From Sanguibacter keddieii DSM 10542 (GTDB taxonomy: Bacteria; Actinomycetota; Actinomycetes; Actinomycetales; Cellulomonadaceae): a stretch of 64,000 bases of DNA. The stretch lies in assembly GCF_000024925.1 (NCBI RefSeq), contig NC_013521.1:2914001-2978000 (forward strand). The letters run 5' to 3'. The notes beneath the pieces are model-generated. The model saw nothing but the letters and a program-made list of their open reading frames with translations, had not been told where the DNA came from and did not search any database. Both the position numbers and the translations under genes were made by a program. Shown in pieces: positions 34,751 to 44,084 of the stretch (within the stretch, counting starts at the first letter, position 1; each line of letters opens with the position of its first letter).

Positions 34751-37474
34751 ATGGCACGTTCGTCGACACTGCTGGCGGTACTCGCCCTGACCGGGGCGGT
34801 GGTCCTCGTCCCCTCCACCCCGGCGGTCTCCGCCGTCGAACCGGAGCCTCCCGTCCCGGTCGCGGAGCCCGACGTCCAGGCCGAGCGGACGTGGACCAGC
34901 GGCTTCGCCGGGAACGCCGGCAACGGGTCGGCCACAGTCCACGACGACGGCTCCGTGACCATGACCGCGGTCGACGGCAAGATCGCCGAGTCCGAGGACG
35001 GGTTCCTGTACTACTCCACCGAGATCGACGCCTCGACCGAGAACTTCACGCTCACCGCCACCTTCCACGTCGACGAGGCCTCGGCGGTGGACAACCAGGG
35101 CGGCTACGGGATCATCGCCGTCGACTCCTTTCAGCCGGGCAGCAAGAACCACCGGTACTTCAACTCCGCGGCCTCGACCTTCGCCCGCCAGACCGACCCC
35201 GTCTCCGGCGAGTTCCGCTACGGCACACCGGGCGGCCGGTTCGTCTCCGGCTACACCGACCCGTCCGACGTCGCCTCGACGGCGCGCTCGATGCGCGACT
35301 CGGCGGCCTTCGACTGGGACTTCAAGTCCGACCTCCAGACCCCCACCAACACCAACCCGCCGAAGATCGAGGAGGGCGACACCCACACCCTGACGCTGCG
35401 GAAGTCGAACACCGGGTTCCACGCGTGGATGGACGGTGCCGTCGAGGACGAGGTGATCGCCTACTCCCCCGAGATGCTCGAGCAGCAGAGCACCGGGACC
35501 ATCACGGTCGGCGTGTTCGTCGGGCGCAAGCTCACCGTCACCGCGAGCGACATCACCCTCACCACCGTCCACCCCGACGACGACGACCCCGCGACCGAGC
35601 GCCCCTGGACCGTCCTCGAGCCAGACGTCCGCCTCGCCTCGACCGCGACCACCTCGGCCTCCGTCTACGACGCCTGGTTCACCTCCGCGCTGCGCGGTCA
35701 CCTGACGCTGCTGCGCCCCGACGGCGAGGTCGTCGCCCAGGACCTGCCCGTCGAGAAGGTGGTGCCGACCGTCGTGCCGGTGCCGCTCGACGACGGCACC
35801 AACCACCTCACCGCCGTGTTCACACCCCTCCCGGCCGCGGAGCAGGACCTCGGCGACCACGTCCGACTGTCCTCCGAGGACCCCGTCCGCCGCGAGGTGA
35901 CCATCGAGGTGCGCCGCTACGGCGTCCCCGGTGACGCGCTGCACGTCGCCCCGGACGGCTCTCCCGACGGCCTCGGCACGCGGGCGAGCCCCCTCGACGT
36001 CGCGACCGCGGTCGCCTACGCACAGCCCGGCCAGCAGGTCGTCGCGCGTGGCGGGACCTACCGGCCGACGAGCAAGATCCTCGTGGACCGCGGCAACGAC
36101 GGTCGCCCCGGCGAGGAGATCTGGTTCATGTCCGCGCCGGGCGAGCTCGCCGTCTTCGACCTCTCGGCGTCACCCGACGGGGGCTTCGACCTCCGCGGCG
36201 ACCACTGGCACTTCTATGACCTCGAGGTGACCGGCGCCCAAGGCCGCCAGAAGGCCTTCGCGATCTCGGGCCACCACAACGTGGTCGAGCGCCTGCACAC
36301 CCACCACAACGGCAACACCGGCCTGCAGATCACCGGCTACGACACGGAGCCGCGGTCGATGTGGCCCTCGCACAACCTCGTGCTGTCGAGCGAGTCGCAC
36401 CACAACATGGACCCGCAGCGCAACGACGCCGACGGCTTCGCCGCGAAGCTCACCGTGGGGCCCGGCAACGTCTTCCGCTACTGCATCTCGCACCACAACG
36501 TGGACGACGGCTTCGACCTCTACGCCAAGTCGACCCTCGGGCCGCACGGCCCGGTCCGCATCGAGCACTCGGTCGCGTACCGCAACGGGTACCTCACCGA
36601 CGACCCCGACGAGCAGTCGCCCCAGAGCGGCAAGGGCTTCAAGCTCGGCGGCGAATCCATCCCGCTGATGAACGAGCTCCACAACTCCGTCGCCTGGCAC
36701 AACGTCACCCAGGGCGTCGCGAGCAACTCGAGCCCTGACGCCGTGGTCACCGACGTCACGACCTACGACAACCACGCGAACAACCTCACCCTGTCCACCT
36801 CGACGCACCCGACGACCGACTACCGGGTGAGCGGGTTCCTCTCGGCCAGCCCGCGCGGCGCGGACGTCGTGTCCCTGCGAGGCCAGGACGACACGGTCAG
36901 GACGGCCACCTCGAACTACCTCGACGGCCGCAACGTCGCCGGGACAGCGGTCGACGACTCGTGGTTCACCAGCGTCGACACCACGGTCCGGCCGACGATC
37001 GCGGACGACGGCTCCGTCGACCTGCACGGCCTCTTCGAGCTCACGGACGCAGCCCCTGCCGACACCGGCGCCCGGCTGCTGCCCAACCCCGACCCGACGG
37101 TCGTGGTGGTCGGCCCGGAGCCCGGAGCAGGCTCCGAGCCGGTCGATCCCGTGGAACCGGTCGACCCCACCGACCCTGAGGTCCCTGGCGACGAGGGCCC
37201 CGGTGACGAGGGCCCCGGCACCGAGCAGCCCGGGCAGCCGACCACCGAGCCGGTCGACCCCGCCGACCCGACGGTCCCGACAGCTGTGGGCGACGGAGCG
37301 GGACGCGGCGGCGCCACCGTCGACGTCGCGGACGGGACGGCGGCCGCAGACGGCCGCGCCCCCCGCCTGGCGGCCACCGGCACCTCGCCCGCCCCGGCGG
37401 TCGCGGGCGCTGCGCTGCTCCTGCTCGGGGCCTCGCTGCTCGTGCTCCGGTCCGCCCAGCACCGGCGCGGCTAG
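34751..37474 (+). CDS. Wall-anchored pectate lyase, PL9-like, with LAATG sortase signal
   Basis: This is a 907-aa secreted enzyme predicted to cleave pectate by beta-elimination on the cell surface. A signal peptide (residues 1-28) is followed by an N-terminal beta-sandwich region (about 45-280) and a linker. The right-handed beta-helix begins LHVAPDGSPDGLGTRASPLDV (about residue 397) and carries PL9-like segments NDADGFAAKLTVGPGNVF and HHNVDDGFDLYAK, whose Asp residues match the calcium-site region of PL9 enzymes and whose Lys (AAKL) is the expected catalytic base region. A Pro/Glu/Asp/Gly wall linker leads to LAATGTSPAP, a hydrophobic helix and the basic tail SAQHRRG, a class-E-type sortase signal. 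GAAGGAG precedes the ATG. Confidence 0.9.
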   Translation: MARSSTLLAVLALTGAVVLVPSTPAVSAVEPEPPVPVAEPDVQAERTWTSGFAGNAGNGSATVHDDGSVTMTAVDGKIAESEDGFLYYSTEIDASTENFTLTATFHVDEASAVDNQGGYGIIAVDSFQPGSKNHRYFNSAASTFARQTDPVSGEFRYGTPGGRFVSGYTDPSDVASTARSMRDSAAFDWDFKSDLQTPTNTNPPKIEEGDTHTLTLRKSNTGFHAWMDGAVEDEVIAYSPEMLEQQSTGTITVGVFVGRKLTVTASDITLTTVHPDDDDPATERPWTVLEPDVRLASTATTSASVYDAWFTSALRGHLTLLRPDGEVVAQDLPVEKVVPTVVPVPLDDGTNHLTAVFTPLPAAEQDLGDHVRLSSEDPVRREVTIEVRRYGVPGDALHVAPDGSPDGLGTRASPLDVATAVAYAQPGQQVVARGGTYRPTSKILVDRGNDGRPGEEIWFMSAPGELAVFDLSASPDGGFDLRGDHWHFYDLEVTGAQGRQKAFAISGHHNVVERLHTHHNGNTGLQITGYDTEPRSMWPSHNLVLSSESHHNMDPQRNDADGFAAKLTVGPGNVFRYCISHHNVDDGFDLYAKSTLGPHGPVRIEHSVAYRNGYLTDDPDEQSPQSGKGFKLGGESIPLMNELHNSVAWHNVTQGVASNSSPDAVVTDVTTYDNHANNLTLSTSTHPTTDYRVSGFLSASPRGADVVSLRGQDDTVRTATSNYLDGRNVAGTAVDDSWFTSVDTTVRPTIADDGSVDLHGLFELTDAAPADTGARLLPNPDPTVVVVGPEPGAGSEPVDPVEPVDPTDPEVPGDEGPGDEGPGTEQPGQPTTEPVDPADPTVPTAVGDGAGRGGATVDVADGTAAADGRAPRLAATGTSPAPAVAGAALLLLGASLLVLRSAQHRRG

Positions 37475-37506
37475 GCTGGGCGGCGGACCATCTGGGAGGA
37501 CCGACC

Positions 37507-37890
37507 ATGACCGAGCCTGGGGCACGTGCCCGCGTCGACACGTGGGTGTGGTGCGTGCGCCTCTTCCGCACCCGGACGCTCGCGGCGGCCGCCTGCCGCG
37601 CCGGCCACGTCCGCGTCAACGGCGACCGTGCCAAGCCGGCGACCCCGGTGGGTGCGGGCGACGAGGTCCGGGTGCGCGTCGACGGGCTCGAGCGGGTCGT
37701 GGTCGTGACCCGGCCGATCACCCGGCGCGTGGGGGCCGCTGTGGTGCCCGACTGCCTGGTCGACCACTCCCCTCCGCCGCCGACGAGGCTGGACACCCCG
37801 GCCGTCCCGGTCCGCGACCGGGGCGCCGGGCGTCCCACCAAGCGCGAGCGCCGCGAGATCGACGCCCTGCGCGGGCGCGCCCTCGACTGA
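37507..37890 (+). CDS. S4-domain RNA-binding protein (Hsp15-like)
   Basis: This is a 127-aa cytoplasmic protein whose first 60 residues form an S4 RNA-binding domain: RVDTWVWCVRLFRTRTLAAAACRAGHVRVNGDRAKPATPVGAGDEV (key WVWxxRLFxTRxxA, GHVxVNG). The basic C-tail RGAGRPTKRERREIDALRG is as in Hsp15/RluB-like ribosome-associated proteins that act on stalled 50S particles. GGGAGG lies 8 nt before the ATG. A TAGGCT -10-like sequence (37472-37477) includes the stop codon of the pectate lyase gene. Confidence 0.9.
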   Translation: MTEPGARARVDTWVWCVRLFRTRTLAAAACRAGHVRVNGDRAKPATPVGAGDEVRVRVDGLERVVVVTRPITRRVGAAVVPDCLVDHSPPPPTRLDTPAVPVRDRGAGRPTKRERREIDALRGRALD

Positions 37891-37917
37891 GCAGCGAGGG
37901 ACGGTATCGTCGCGCGG

Positions 37918-38820
37918 GTGACCGTGCTCATCGACGCCCCGCTGTGGCCCGCCCACGGGACCCTGTGGTCGCACCTCGTCTCCGACCTGTCGGTCGACGA
38001 GCTGCACGACTTCGCGGCCCGGGCCGGGATCGGCCGGCGTGCCTTCGACCTCGACCACTATGACGTCCCCGAGGCGCGGTACGCCGAGCTGGTCGCGCTC
38101 GGTGCCGTGCCGACCGACCGTCGCGAGCTGCTCCGGCGGCTCGCCGCCGCGGGGCTGCGCGTCCCGGGGTACGCGCGTCCTGCCGCCAAGCGCTCCGCCC
38201 TCGCGGCCCGCTGGGAGGCTCTGCTGCCGGGCGCGCGCCACGTCGGCGACGAGCTGCTCGACCGCTGGTCCGAGCCGCACCGCAGCTATCACGGCACCGA
38301 GCACCTGACGCACGCCCTCGACTCGCTGGTGGTCCTCGACCCCGACCGCCGTGCACCGCGCAGCGTCCCGCTCGCGCTGTGGTTCCACGACGCCGTGCAC
38401 GACGGCGCCGCGGGCGACGACGAGGCGCGCTCGGCCGCGCTCGCCGAGGACCTGCTGGCCCCGCTGACGTCCAGCACGGGCAGACCGGTGGTCTCCGCAC
38501 CCGAGGTCGCCGAGGTCCGCCGGCTGGTGCTGCTCACGGCGCACCACGGGCCCGACCCGGACGACCACGAGGGTGCGCTCGTGAGCGACGCCGACCTCGC
38601 GGTCCTCGGCAGCGCTCCCGACAGGTACCTGCGCTACACCGAGCAGGTCCGGCGCGAGTACGCGCACGTCCCCGACGAGGTCTTCCGCCCGGCGCGGGCC
38701 TCCGTGCTCGAGCAGATCCTCGCGGGCGGGCCCGTCTTCCGGACCGCGGTCGGCACGGAGCGCTGGGAGGCCCCGGCCCGGCGCAACGTCGCGGACGAGG
38801 TCCGCCGGCTGCGCGCCTGA
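37918..38820 (+). CDS. DUF4031/HD-domain fusion protein
   Basis: This 300-aa cytoplasmic protein has two parts. Residues 1-85 match DUF4031 (VLIDAPLWPAHGTLWSHLVSD, AFDLDHYDVPEARYAELVALGA). Residues about 95-300 look like an HD-type metal-dependent phosphohydrolase, with YHGTEHLTHALDSL, WFHDAVHD and LTAHHGPD supplying His/Asp ligands. The substrate is unknown; nucleotides are usual for HD enzymes. It starts with GTG 37918; TATCGT ends 7 nt upstream, a leaderless arrangement. It converges with the LuxR-family regulator across 6 nt. Confidence 0.82.
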   Translation: MTVLIDAPLWPAHGTLWSHLVSDLSVDELHDFAARAGIGRRAFDLDHYDVPEARYAELVALGAVPTDRRELLRRLAAAGLRVPGYARPAAKRSALAARWEALLPGARHVGDELLDRWSEPHRSYHGTEHLTHALDSLVVLDPDRRAPRSVPLALWFHDAVHDGAAGDDEARSAALAEDLLAPLTSSTGRPVVSAPEVAEVRRLVLLTAHHGPDPDDHEGALVSDADLAVLGSAPDRYLRYTEQVRREYAHVPDEVFRPARASVLEQILAGGPVFRTAVGTERWEAPARRNVADEVRRLRA

Positions 38821-38826
38821 CGACGG

Positions 38827-41538
38827 CTAGATCGCGCCCCGCAGGGCTGCGCCGAGCTCCCGGCGGTTCTTCACGCCCGCCTTGGCGAACACCCGCGACA
38901 GGTGCGAGTCGACGGTGCGGACCGACAGCACGAGGCGCTCGGCGATCTCCCGGCTGCTGAGACCGCCGGCTGCCAGCCCCGCGATCTCCTGCTCCCGTCG
39001 TGTGAGGGTCACGGAGCGCTGGGTCGGGGGCAGCCACACGCCGCACTGGCCGAGCTCGTGGGAGGCCACGAGGAGCAGGTGCGGGTCGCCCGAGGCCATG
39101 GCCTCGACGTGCGCGGTCAGCGCCTGGGCCCGGCGGCCGTCGACCTGGCTGACGAGCTCACGGGCACGCTCCACGAGGTCGGTCGCCCGGGACATCCGCC
39201 CGTCGCCGTAGTGGGCCACGACCGCGCGGTGCACCGCGTCGAGCTCGACCCGGTTCAGGCCGCGCTCGCGCGCCCAGACGGCGAGCTCGAGCGCCTGCTC
39301 CGAGTAGGCGGGGTCACGCAGCCACCCGCTCGCGTCGAGGCGGACGAGCCGGACCTCGGCCTGCATGTACGACCCGTACAGGCGGGTCGGGACCTGCCTG
39401 GCGCGGTCGAGGAGCTCGCGCCCACCGGTCGTGTCACCCGAGGCGAGCGCCATGACGGCCTCGGACACCAAGGACATCGCCGAGAGCCCGATGACGTCGG
39501 ACAGCGCGAGCTGGGCGTTCGCCGCGTGGAGCTCGTCGCGCGCGTGCGACCACCGTCCGCGCAGCGAGGCGACCCCGCCGCGCAGCATGCGGTTGGCCGT
39601 CGGGTCCACGTTGAAGGGCACGTCGGGCTCGTCGAGGGCCGCGACGATGGACTCGGCGAGGTCCACCTCACCGAGCCCGACCATGGTGAAGTACCCGACG
39701 CTGAAGATCTCGGCCACGGACCAGGGGCGGGTGTCGGCGTGCGCCTGGGCGACGCCGAAGAACCGCTGGGCGAGCGCCTGCGCCGCGAAGAGCTGCCCGC
39801 GCTGCGTGAGGTCGAGGAGCAGCAGCGGGACGAGCGGGAGCACGTCGGGCGAGTACGCGGAGGGCCCCTCGAGGAGCGCGGTGCACTCGTCACGGCACTC
39901 GCCGAGGCGCATCGCGCTGCCGAGCACGGTGATCCGGGCGACCTGCAGCCGGAGCTCCACCCGCGCGGGCAGGACCTCGCCGAAGAGCGCGGTCAGCTCG
40001 GTCCGCAGGCGCGCGACCTCGTCGAGCGCGGCCTCGCTGTCGCCGTGCTGGTGCTGCTCGATGCCGACGACGATGTCGCTCACGTCGGCGAGCAGCGCCG
40101 CGCGGACGTCAGGGTCGAGGTCGGTGCGGCTGACCTCGTCGCGCAGCTCGTCGATGTCACGGACGGCCCGTGCGCTCTGGTCGAGGTAGTACCAGGCGAG
40201 AGCGCGGCCGTGCAGCAGCCGGAGCCGGACGGGGTCGCGGGGCTCGGTGACGCGCAGCGCGTTCGTGGCGACCCGCACCGCCGTCTCGCACTGGCCTGCC
40301 ATGAGAGCGCCCTGGAGCGCACCGGTGATCCGCTCGGCGGACTCGCGGACGCCGCAGGCGAGGGCGGTGTCGACCGACTCGACGAGGACCGCCCCGCTCT
40401 GCTGCTCGAGGTCGTCCTGCACGTCACGGAGCTGCTCGAGGTCGAGCCTGCGACGCGCGGTCGACGTCGTGGCCCGCAGCACCTGGCCGTACACGAGGGC
40501 GCAGCCCAGGTGGGCAGGGCCGGAGCCGGCCGAGCCGGTCCCGTGCCGTCCGGACGCGACGAGCCCCTCGGCGACGAGGTGGTCGACCGCTGCCGACGGC
40601 ACGATCCGCTCGAGGGTGTCGCGGTCGACGGTGCCGGCCGTGGCGACCAGCCGGAGGGCCTGGCGCTCCACAGGGCTCAGGCTGCCGAGGTCGTGCTCGA
40701 CGAGGTGGGTGAGCCGGTCGCCGACGGGAGCCTCGCCCGACCACACCCAGACGTCGCCGTCGCGGCGGACGGTCCCGTCGACGAAGGCCTCGACGGTCGT
40801 CTCGACGAGGAGCAGCGGGTTGCCCTGGGTGGCGAGCCACATGTGGTGCAGCACGCGCTCGGAGACGGGGCCGCCGAGCGCCTTGCGCAGCCAGCCGTCG
40901 ACCTGCGGCTTGCTGGCCCGGCGCAGGTCGATGCGGTCGACCGCGCCGTCCTTCCACATCTCGAGCCAGGGGCTCTGCGAGGCGCGGTGGCTGCGCATGG
41001 TCGCCACGAGCTGGAGCTCGTCCTGCCGCGCGAGCCCGGCGAGGACCCGGGCGCTGAGCTCGTCGAGGAGGTGCGCGTCGTCGAGCCGGACGATGACCCG
41101 CCGCCCCGCAGACATCGCACGGAGCGCGTCGAGCACCACGCGGCGCACCACGCCGACGGGAGCGGTGACCGGCACGTCGACGTCGGGCAGCACCGCGAGC
41201 AGCGCACCGAGCGGGACGTGCGACTCGGCGCGGCTGGCGCCCACGCTGATCCACACCGGGCTGCCGCTCGCCTCGGGGCCCGCGTCCCGCGCACCCGGGC
41301 CCGCAGGCGCGACGGCGTAGAACGCGTCGGACTGGGTGAACCGGTCGAGGAGGTGGGTCTTGCCGACACCCGGCTCACCGCAGACGAACACGCTGCGGCC
41401 CGCGACGAGGGCGGTGGCGAGCTGCGTGCTCTCGTCCTCGCGGAGCAGCACCGTGCGTCGGACGCCGGCCGCGGTCACGTCGAGACGGGAGGCTGCGGTG
41501 CTGTACGACCATCCGGGTGCGAGGACAGACGTCGTCAT
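38827..41538 (-). CDS. Large LuxR-family transcriptional regulator with AAA ATPase (LAL/MalT-like)
   Basis: This is a 903-aa signal-transducing regulator. The N-terminal ATPase has Walker A CGEPGVGKTHLLDRF (about residues 53-67) and Walker B VIVRLDDAHLLDELS. The middle 500 residues are helical, TPR-like repeats. The C-terminal LuxR helix-turn-helix is complete: LTRREQEIAGLAAGGLSSREIAERLVLSVRTVDSHLSRVFAKAGV (key REQE, SxREIA, SVRTVDSHL). ATG 41538 has GGAGG 6 nt upstream; an in-frame TTG lies 6 nt before it. It diverges from the sheath gene across 334 nt, making it the best candidate regulator of the injection-system operon. Confidence 0.92.
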   Translation of the reverse strand: MTTSVLAPGWSYSTAASRLDVTAAGVRRTVLLREDESTQLATALVAGRSVFVCGEPGVGKTHLLDRFTQSDAFYAVAPAGPGARDAGPEASGSPVWISVGASRAESHVPLGALLAVLPDVDVPVTAPVGVVRRVVLDALRAMSAGRRVIVRLDDAHLLDELSARVLAGLARQDELQLVATMRSHRASQSPWLEMWKDGAVDRIDLRRASKPQVDGWLRKALGGPVSERVLHHMWLATQGNPLLLVETTVEAFVDGTVRRDGDVWVWSGEAPVGDRLTHLVEHDLGSLSPVERQALRLVATAGTVDRDTLERIVPSAAVDHLVAEGLVASGRHGTGSAGSGPAHLGCALVYGQVLRATTSTARRRLDLEQLRDVQDDLEQQSGAVLVESVDTALACGVRESAERITGALQGALMAGQCETAVRVATNALRVTEPRDPVRLRLLHGRALAWYYLDQSARAVRDIDELRDEVSRTDLDPDVRAALLADVSDIVVGIEQHQHGDSEAALDEVARLRTELTALFGEVLPARVELRLQVARITVLGSAMRLGECRDECTALLEGPSAYSPDVLPLVPLLLLDLTQRGQLFAAQALAQRFFGVAQAHADTRPWSVAEIFSVGYFTMVGLGEVDLAESIVAALDEPDVPFNVDPTANRMLRGGVASLRGRWSHARDELHAANAQLALSDVIGLSAMSLVSEAVMALASGDTTGGRELLDRARQVPTRLYGSYMQAEVRLVRLDASGWLRDPAYSEQALELAVWARERGLNRVELDAVHRAVVAHYGDGRMSRATDLVERARELVSQVDGRRAQALTAHVEAMASGDPHLLLVASHELGQCGVWLPPTQRSVTLTRREQEIAGLAAGGLSSREIAERLVLSVRTVDSHLSRVFAKAGVKNRRELGAALRGAI

Positions 41539-41872
41539 GGTCAACCTCCGGCTCGGGCCGCGCGGGTGCCCCTGTAGTTCGCTGCACAGACCTTATCGGC
41601 AGGCAATGGGTACTTGGTCCCATCACCCCGAGACTTCACCCGCTCCTGCGGTCGCGGCGAGACAGACCCGTGCGAACGCGCGGCTGCGCACGAGACCGGC
41701 GGGAGCGGGCGAACTTCGGCCCACGGCCCACAACTACGTAGCGACTACCGATGCCGTGCCCGGAGCGCGGCTCTTAACGTTGCGGCGAAGCGTGCCCCAG
41801 TCAGATGCCGACGACCTGTCGACCGGCTCGAGACCACGGGCGGTCCACCACACGAGGAAGAGGAAGAGCTCC
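41539..41872. promoter_or_regulatory. Divergent regulatory region between LuxR regulator and eCIS operon
   Basis: The 334-bp gene-free gap should hold the main eCIS promoter. Visible elements are ATGGG/CCCAT arms (41606-41623), a CTACGTAG palindrome (41734-41741), and TAACGT (41775-41780) as a possible -10 about 92 nt before the sheath start. A purine-rich GAGGAAGAGGAAGAG (41854-41868) ends 4 nt before the GTG and is an extended ribosome site. No convincing -35 was found. The two palindromes are plausible regulator sites. Confidence 0.45.
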
Positions 41873-43441
41873 GTGCCTACCTACACCGCGCCCGGCGTCT
41901 ACATCGAAGAGATCCCGTCGTCCCAGAAGGTCCTCTCGTCGGCGCCCACCGCCGTCGCAGCCTTCGTCGGCTTCACCGAGCGCGCGCCGCTCGACGACCC
42001 GACCGACCCCGAGGGCCTGGCCCCGAGGCTCGTCACCAGCTGGACCCAGTTCGAGAAGCTCTACGGCGGGTTCGTCGAGGGCGCCGTGCTGCCCCTGTCC
42101 GTCTACGGGTTCTTCCTCAACGGCGGCAGCCTCGCCTACGTCGTGCGCATCCCCAACGTGCAGCCGGCCGGCGAGCCCGCCCGCCTCGCGCTGCCGGCCG
42201 TCGACCGTGCGCTCGGCCTGCCGATCGCGGTCGAGAGCATCGAGCCCGACGCGAACATCTCCGTCGCGGTCGAGACGGTCGAGCCCGACGAGGACGTCGA
42301 CGGCCCCTCCGCCTTCACCATCCGGATCCTCGAGGGCGACGAGGTCGTCGAGAGCTACGAGGACCTCACCATCGGTGGGGCCACCGACGCCGCGACGGTC
42401 ATCAACAAGACGTCGACCCGCGTCAAGGTCGAGGTCACCCTCGAGGCCAAGACGGACCTGTCGAGCCAGCTCGAGATCCTCAAGCCCGGTCTGTACCCGC
42501 TCGAGAAGGCCGCCCCGGTCTCGGTGCCCGTCTCCGGACGCAAGTTCGCCGGCTCCGAGAACGCCCGCACCGGCATCAACGGTCTGGCCATCGCCGAGGA
42601 CGTGACGATCGTCGCGGTCCCCGACCTGGTCACCGCCGCGACCCGCGAGGACGGCACCCTCGACCTCGACCTGTGGAAGGCCGTGCAGACCGCGCTCATC
42701 GCGCACTGCGAGCTGCACCCCAACCGCATGGCCATCCTCGACGCCCCTCCCGGCTTCGGCCCGCAGCAGGTCAAGGAGTGGCGCACCGAGACCGCGCAGT
42801 ACGACTCGGCCTTCGCGACGCTGTACTACCCGTGGATCAAGGTCGAGAACCCGGTCCCCGGCGCCACCCAGGCGGACGTCCTCATCCCGCCGTCCGGCCA
42901 CGTGGCCGGCGTGTGGGCCCGGACCGACGACGCCCGCGGCGTGTGGAAGGCCCCGGCCAACGACACCATCCGCGGCGTGCTCGACGTCGAGCGCTCGATC
43001 ACCCAGAACGAGCAGTCGATCCTCAACCCGCTCGGCATCAACGCGATCCGGCCCTTCGGCACCCGCGGCATCCGCATCTGGGGCGCGCGCACCCTCGCCT
43101 CGGACACCGACTGGCAGTACATCAACGTCCGTCGTCTGTTCAACATGATCGAGTCGACGATCCTCGAGGGCACCCAGTGGGCCGTCTTCGAGCCCAACGA
43201 CGTCACGCTGTGGGAGGGCGTCAAGCGAACGCTCACCGGCTACCTCCACGGCCTGTGGCAGTCGGGCGCACTGTTCGGCGCGAGCGCCGACCAGGCGTTC
43301 TTCGTCAACTGCGACTCGACGACCAACACCCCCGAGTCGATCGACGCGGGCAAGCTCGTCGTCGAGGTGGGGATCGCGCCGGTCAAGCCGGCCGAGTTCG
43401 TGATCTTCCGCATCAGCCAGAACAAGCAGACCGGCAGCTGA
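41873..43441 (+). CDS. Contractile injection system sheath protein
   Basis: This is the contractile sheath of a phage-tail-like particle, 522 aa. It begins with the sheath signature PTYTAPGVYIEEIPSSQKVL and has TAVAAFVGFTERAPLDDP. The C-terminal domain has LDAPPGFGPQQVKEW, LYYPWIKVENP, PPSGHVAGVWARTDDARGVWKAPAN and the closing YLHGLWQSGALFG...AFFVNCD...EVGIAPVKPAEFVIFRI, the part that makes the intersubunit beta-sheet handshake. The GTG start is set by the PxYxxPGVYIEE motif and the strong purine-rich ribosome site; the frame is open far upstream. It is the only sheath gene in the window. Confidence 0.97.
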   Translation: MPTYTAPGVYIEEIPSSQKVLSSAPTAVAAFVGFTERAPLDDPTDPEGLAPRLVTSWTQFEKLYGGFVEGAVLPLSVYGFFLNGGSLAYVVRIPNVQPAGEPARLALPAVDRALGLPIAVESIEPDANISVAVETVEPDEDVDGPSAFTIRILEGDEVVESYEDLTIGGATDAATVINKTSTRVKVEVTLEAKTDLSSQLEILKPGLYPLEKAAPVSVPVSGRKFAGSENARTGINGLAIAEDVTIVAVPDLVTAATREDGTLDLDLWKAVQTALIAHCELHPNRMAILDAPPGFGPQQVKEWRTETAQYDSAFATLYYPWIKVENPVPGATQADVLIPPSGHVAGVWARTDDARGVWKAPANDTIRGVLDVERSITQNEQSILNPLGINAIRPFGTRGIRIWGARTLASDTDWQYINVRRLFNMIESTILEGTQWAVFEPNDVTLWEGVKRTLTGYLHGLWQSGALFGASADQAFFVNCDSTTNTPESIDAGKLVVEVGIAPVKPAEFVIFRISQNKQTGS

Positions 43442-43454
43442 CCTGCGGCACGAC

Positions 43455-43496
43455 CGCCGCAGACCAGGGGCTCCCCGAGGGTCCCGGTCTGCGGCG
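43455..43496 (+). terminator. 11-bp hairpin between sheath and tube genes
   Basis: CGCCGCAGACC (43455-43465) pairs perfectly with GGTCTGCGGCG (43486-43496), with further pairing of GGG/CCC inside the 20-nt loop. It begins 13 nt after the sheath stop in the 163-nt gap, by far the longest in the operon. It may act as a partial terminator or an RNA-stability element tuning sheath relative to tube and baseplate. Confidence 0.65.
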
Positions 43497-43604
43497 TCCG
43501 TGCCCGGCCACGCCGCAACCGACCGCCCCGACGCAACGCGCCGGGGCCACTGAGCACCGCACCAGCACGTCACCCCGCACCGCACACCGACCCGAGGAGT
43601 CACC

Positions 43605-44084
43605 GTGGCCGCAGGCCTGTTCACCAACGACCCGATCATCGCGCAGAACTTCTTCCTGGAGATCGACGGATCCGTCATCTCCTCGCTCACCTCCGTGACG
43701 GGCCTCGACATCGAGGTCGCGGTGTCGACCACCCGTCAGGCCGGTGCCGGCGGCGTCGCCGAGGCCATCAAGGCCATGGGCACCCGGACCCTCGCACCGG
43801 AGATCACCCTCGTCCGCGTGGCACCGCTCGACTCGCCCAACGACAACATGTGGAAGTGGTTCAACGAGGTCCGCGGCTCCGGCCTGGCCGCGACGGACCG
43901 CGCCGCCCAGCGCAAGAACGGCTCGATCGTCCTCTACGACTCCGCCAAGAACGAGGTCGCCCGCTTCAACTTCTTCAGCGCGTGGCCGTCGCGCATCGCG
44001 ACCGACGGGCTCTCCGTCGACTCCAGCGAGGTCGTCAAAGAGACCATCACCCTCCAGTGCGAGCGTCTCGAGCGCGTCAAGTGA
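43605..44084 (+). CDS. Contractile injection system inner tube protein 1
   Basis: This is the main tube (Hcp/gp19-like) subunit, 159 aa. Family features: FFLEIDGSVISSLTSVTGLDIEV near the N-terminus, the beta-barrel TLAPEITLVRVAPLDSPNDNMWKWF, and the C-terminal SSEVVKETITLQCERLERVK. The GTG start has GAGGAG 8 nt upstream. It is followed with a 4-nt overlap by the assembly-chaperone-like gene. A second, divergent tube paralog lies at 44782-45258; such pairs usually give one polymerising tube subunit and one baseplate-proximal ring. Confidence 0.95.
   Translation: MAAGLFTNDPIIAQNFFLEIDGSVISSLTSVTGLDIEVAVSTTRQAGAGGVAEAIKAMGTRTLAPEITLVRVAPLDSPNDNMWKWFNEVRGSGLAATDRAAQRKNGSIVLYDSAKNEVARFNFFSAWPSRIATDGLSVDSSEVVKETITLQCERLERVK

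Noticed and set aside
32176-34980. Open frame of 934 codons on the minus strand opposite carbonic anhydrase and fumC
   Set aside because: It is antisense to two well-supported enzymes and yields Asp/Gly/Arg/Val-biased sequence. It spans two hairpins and the pectate lyase promoter.
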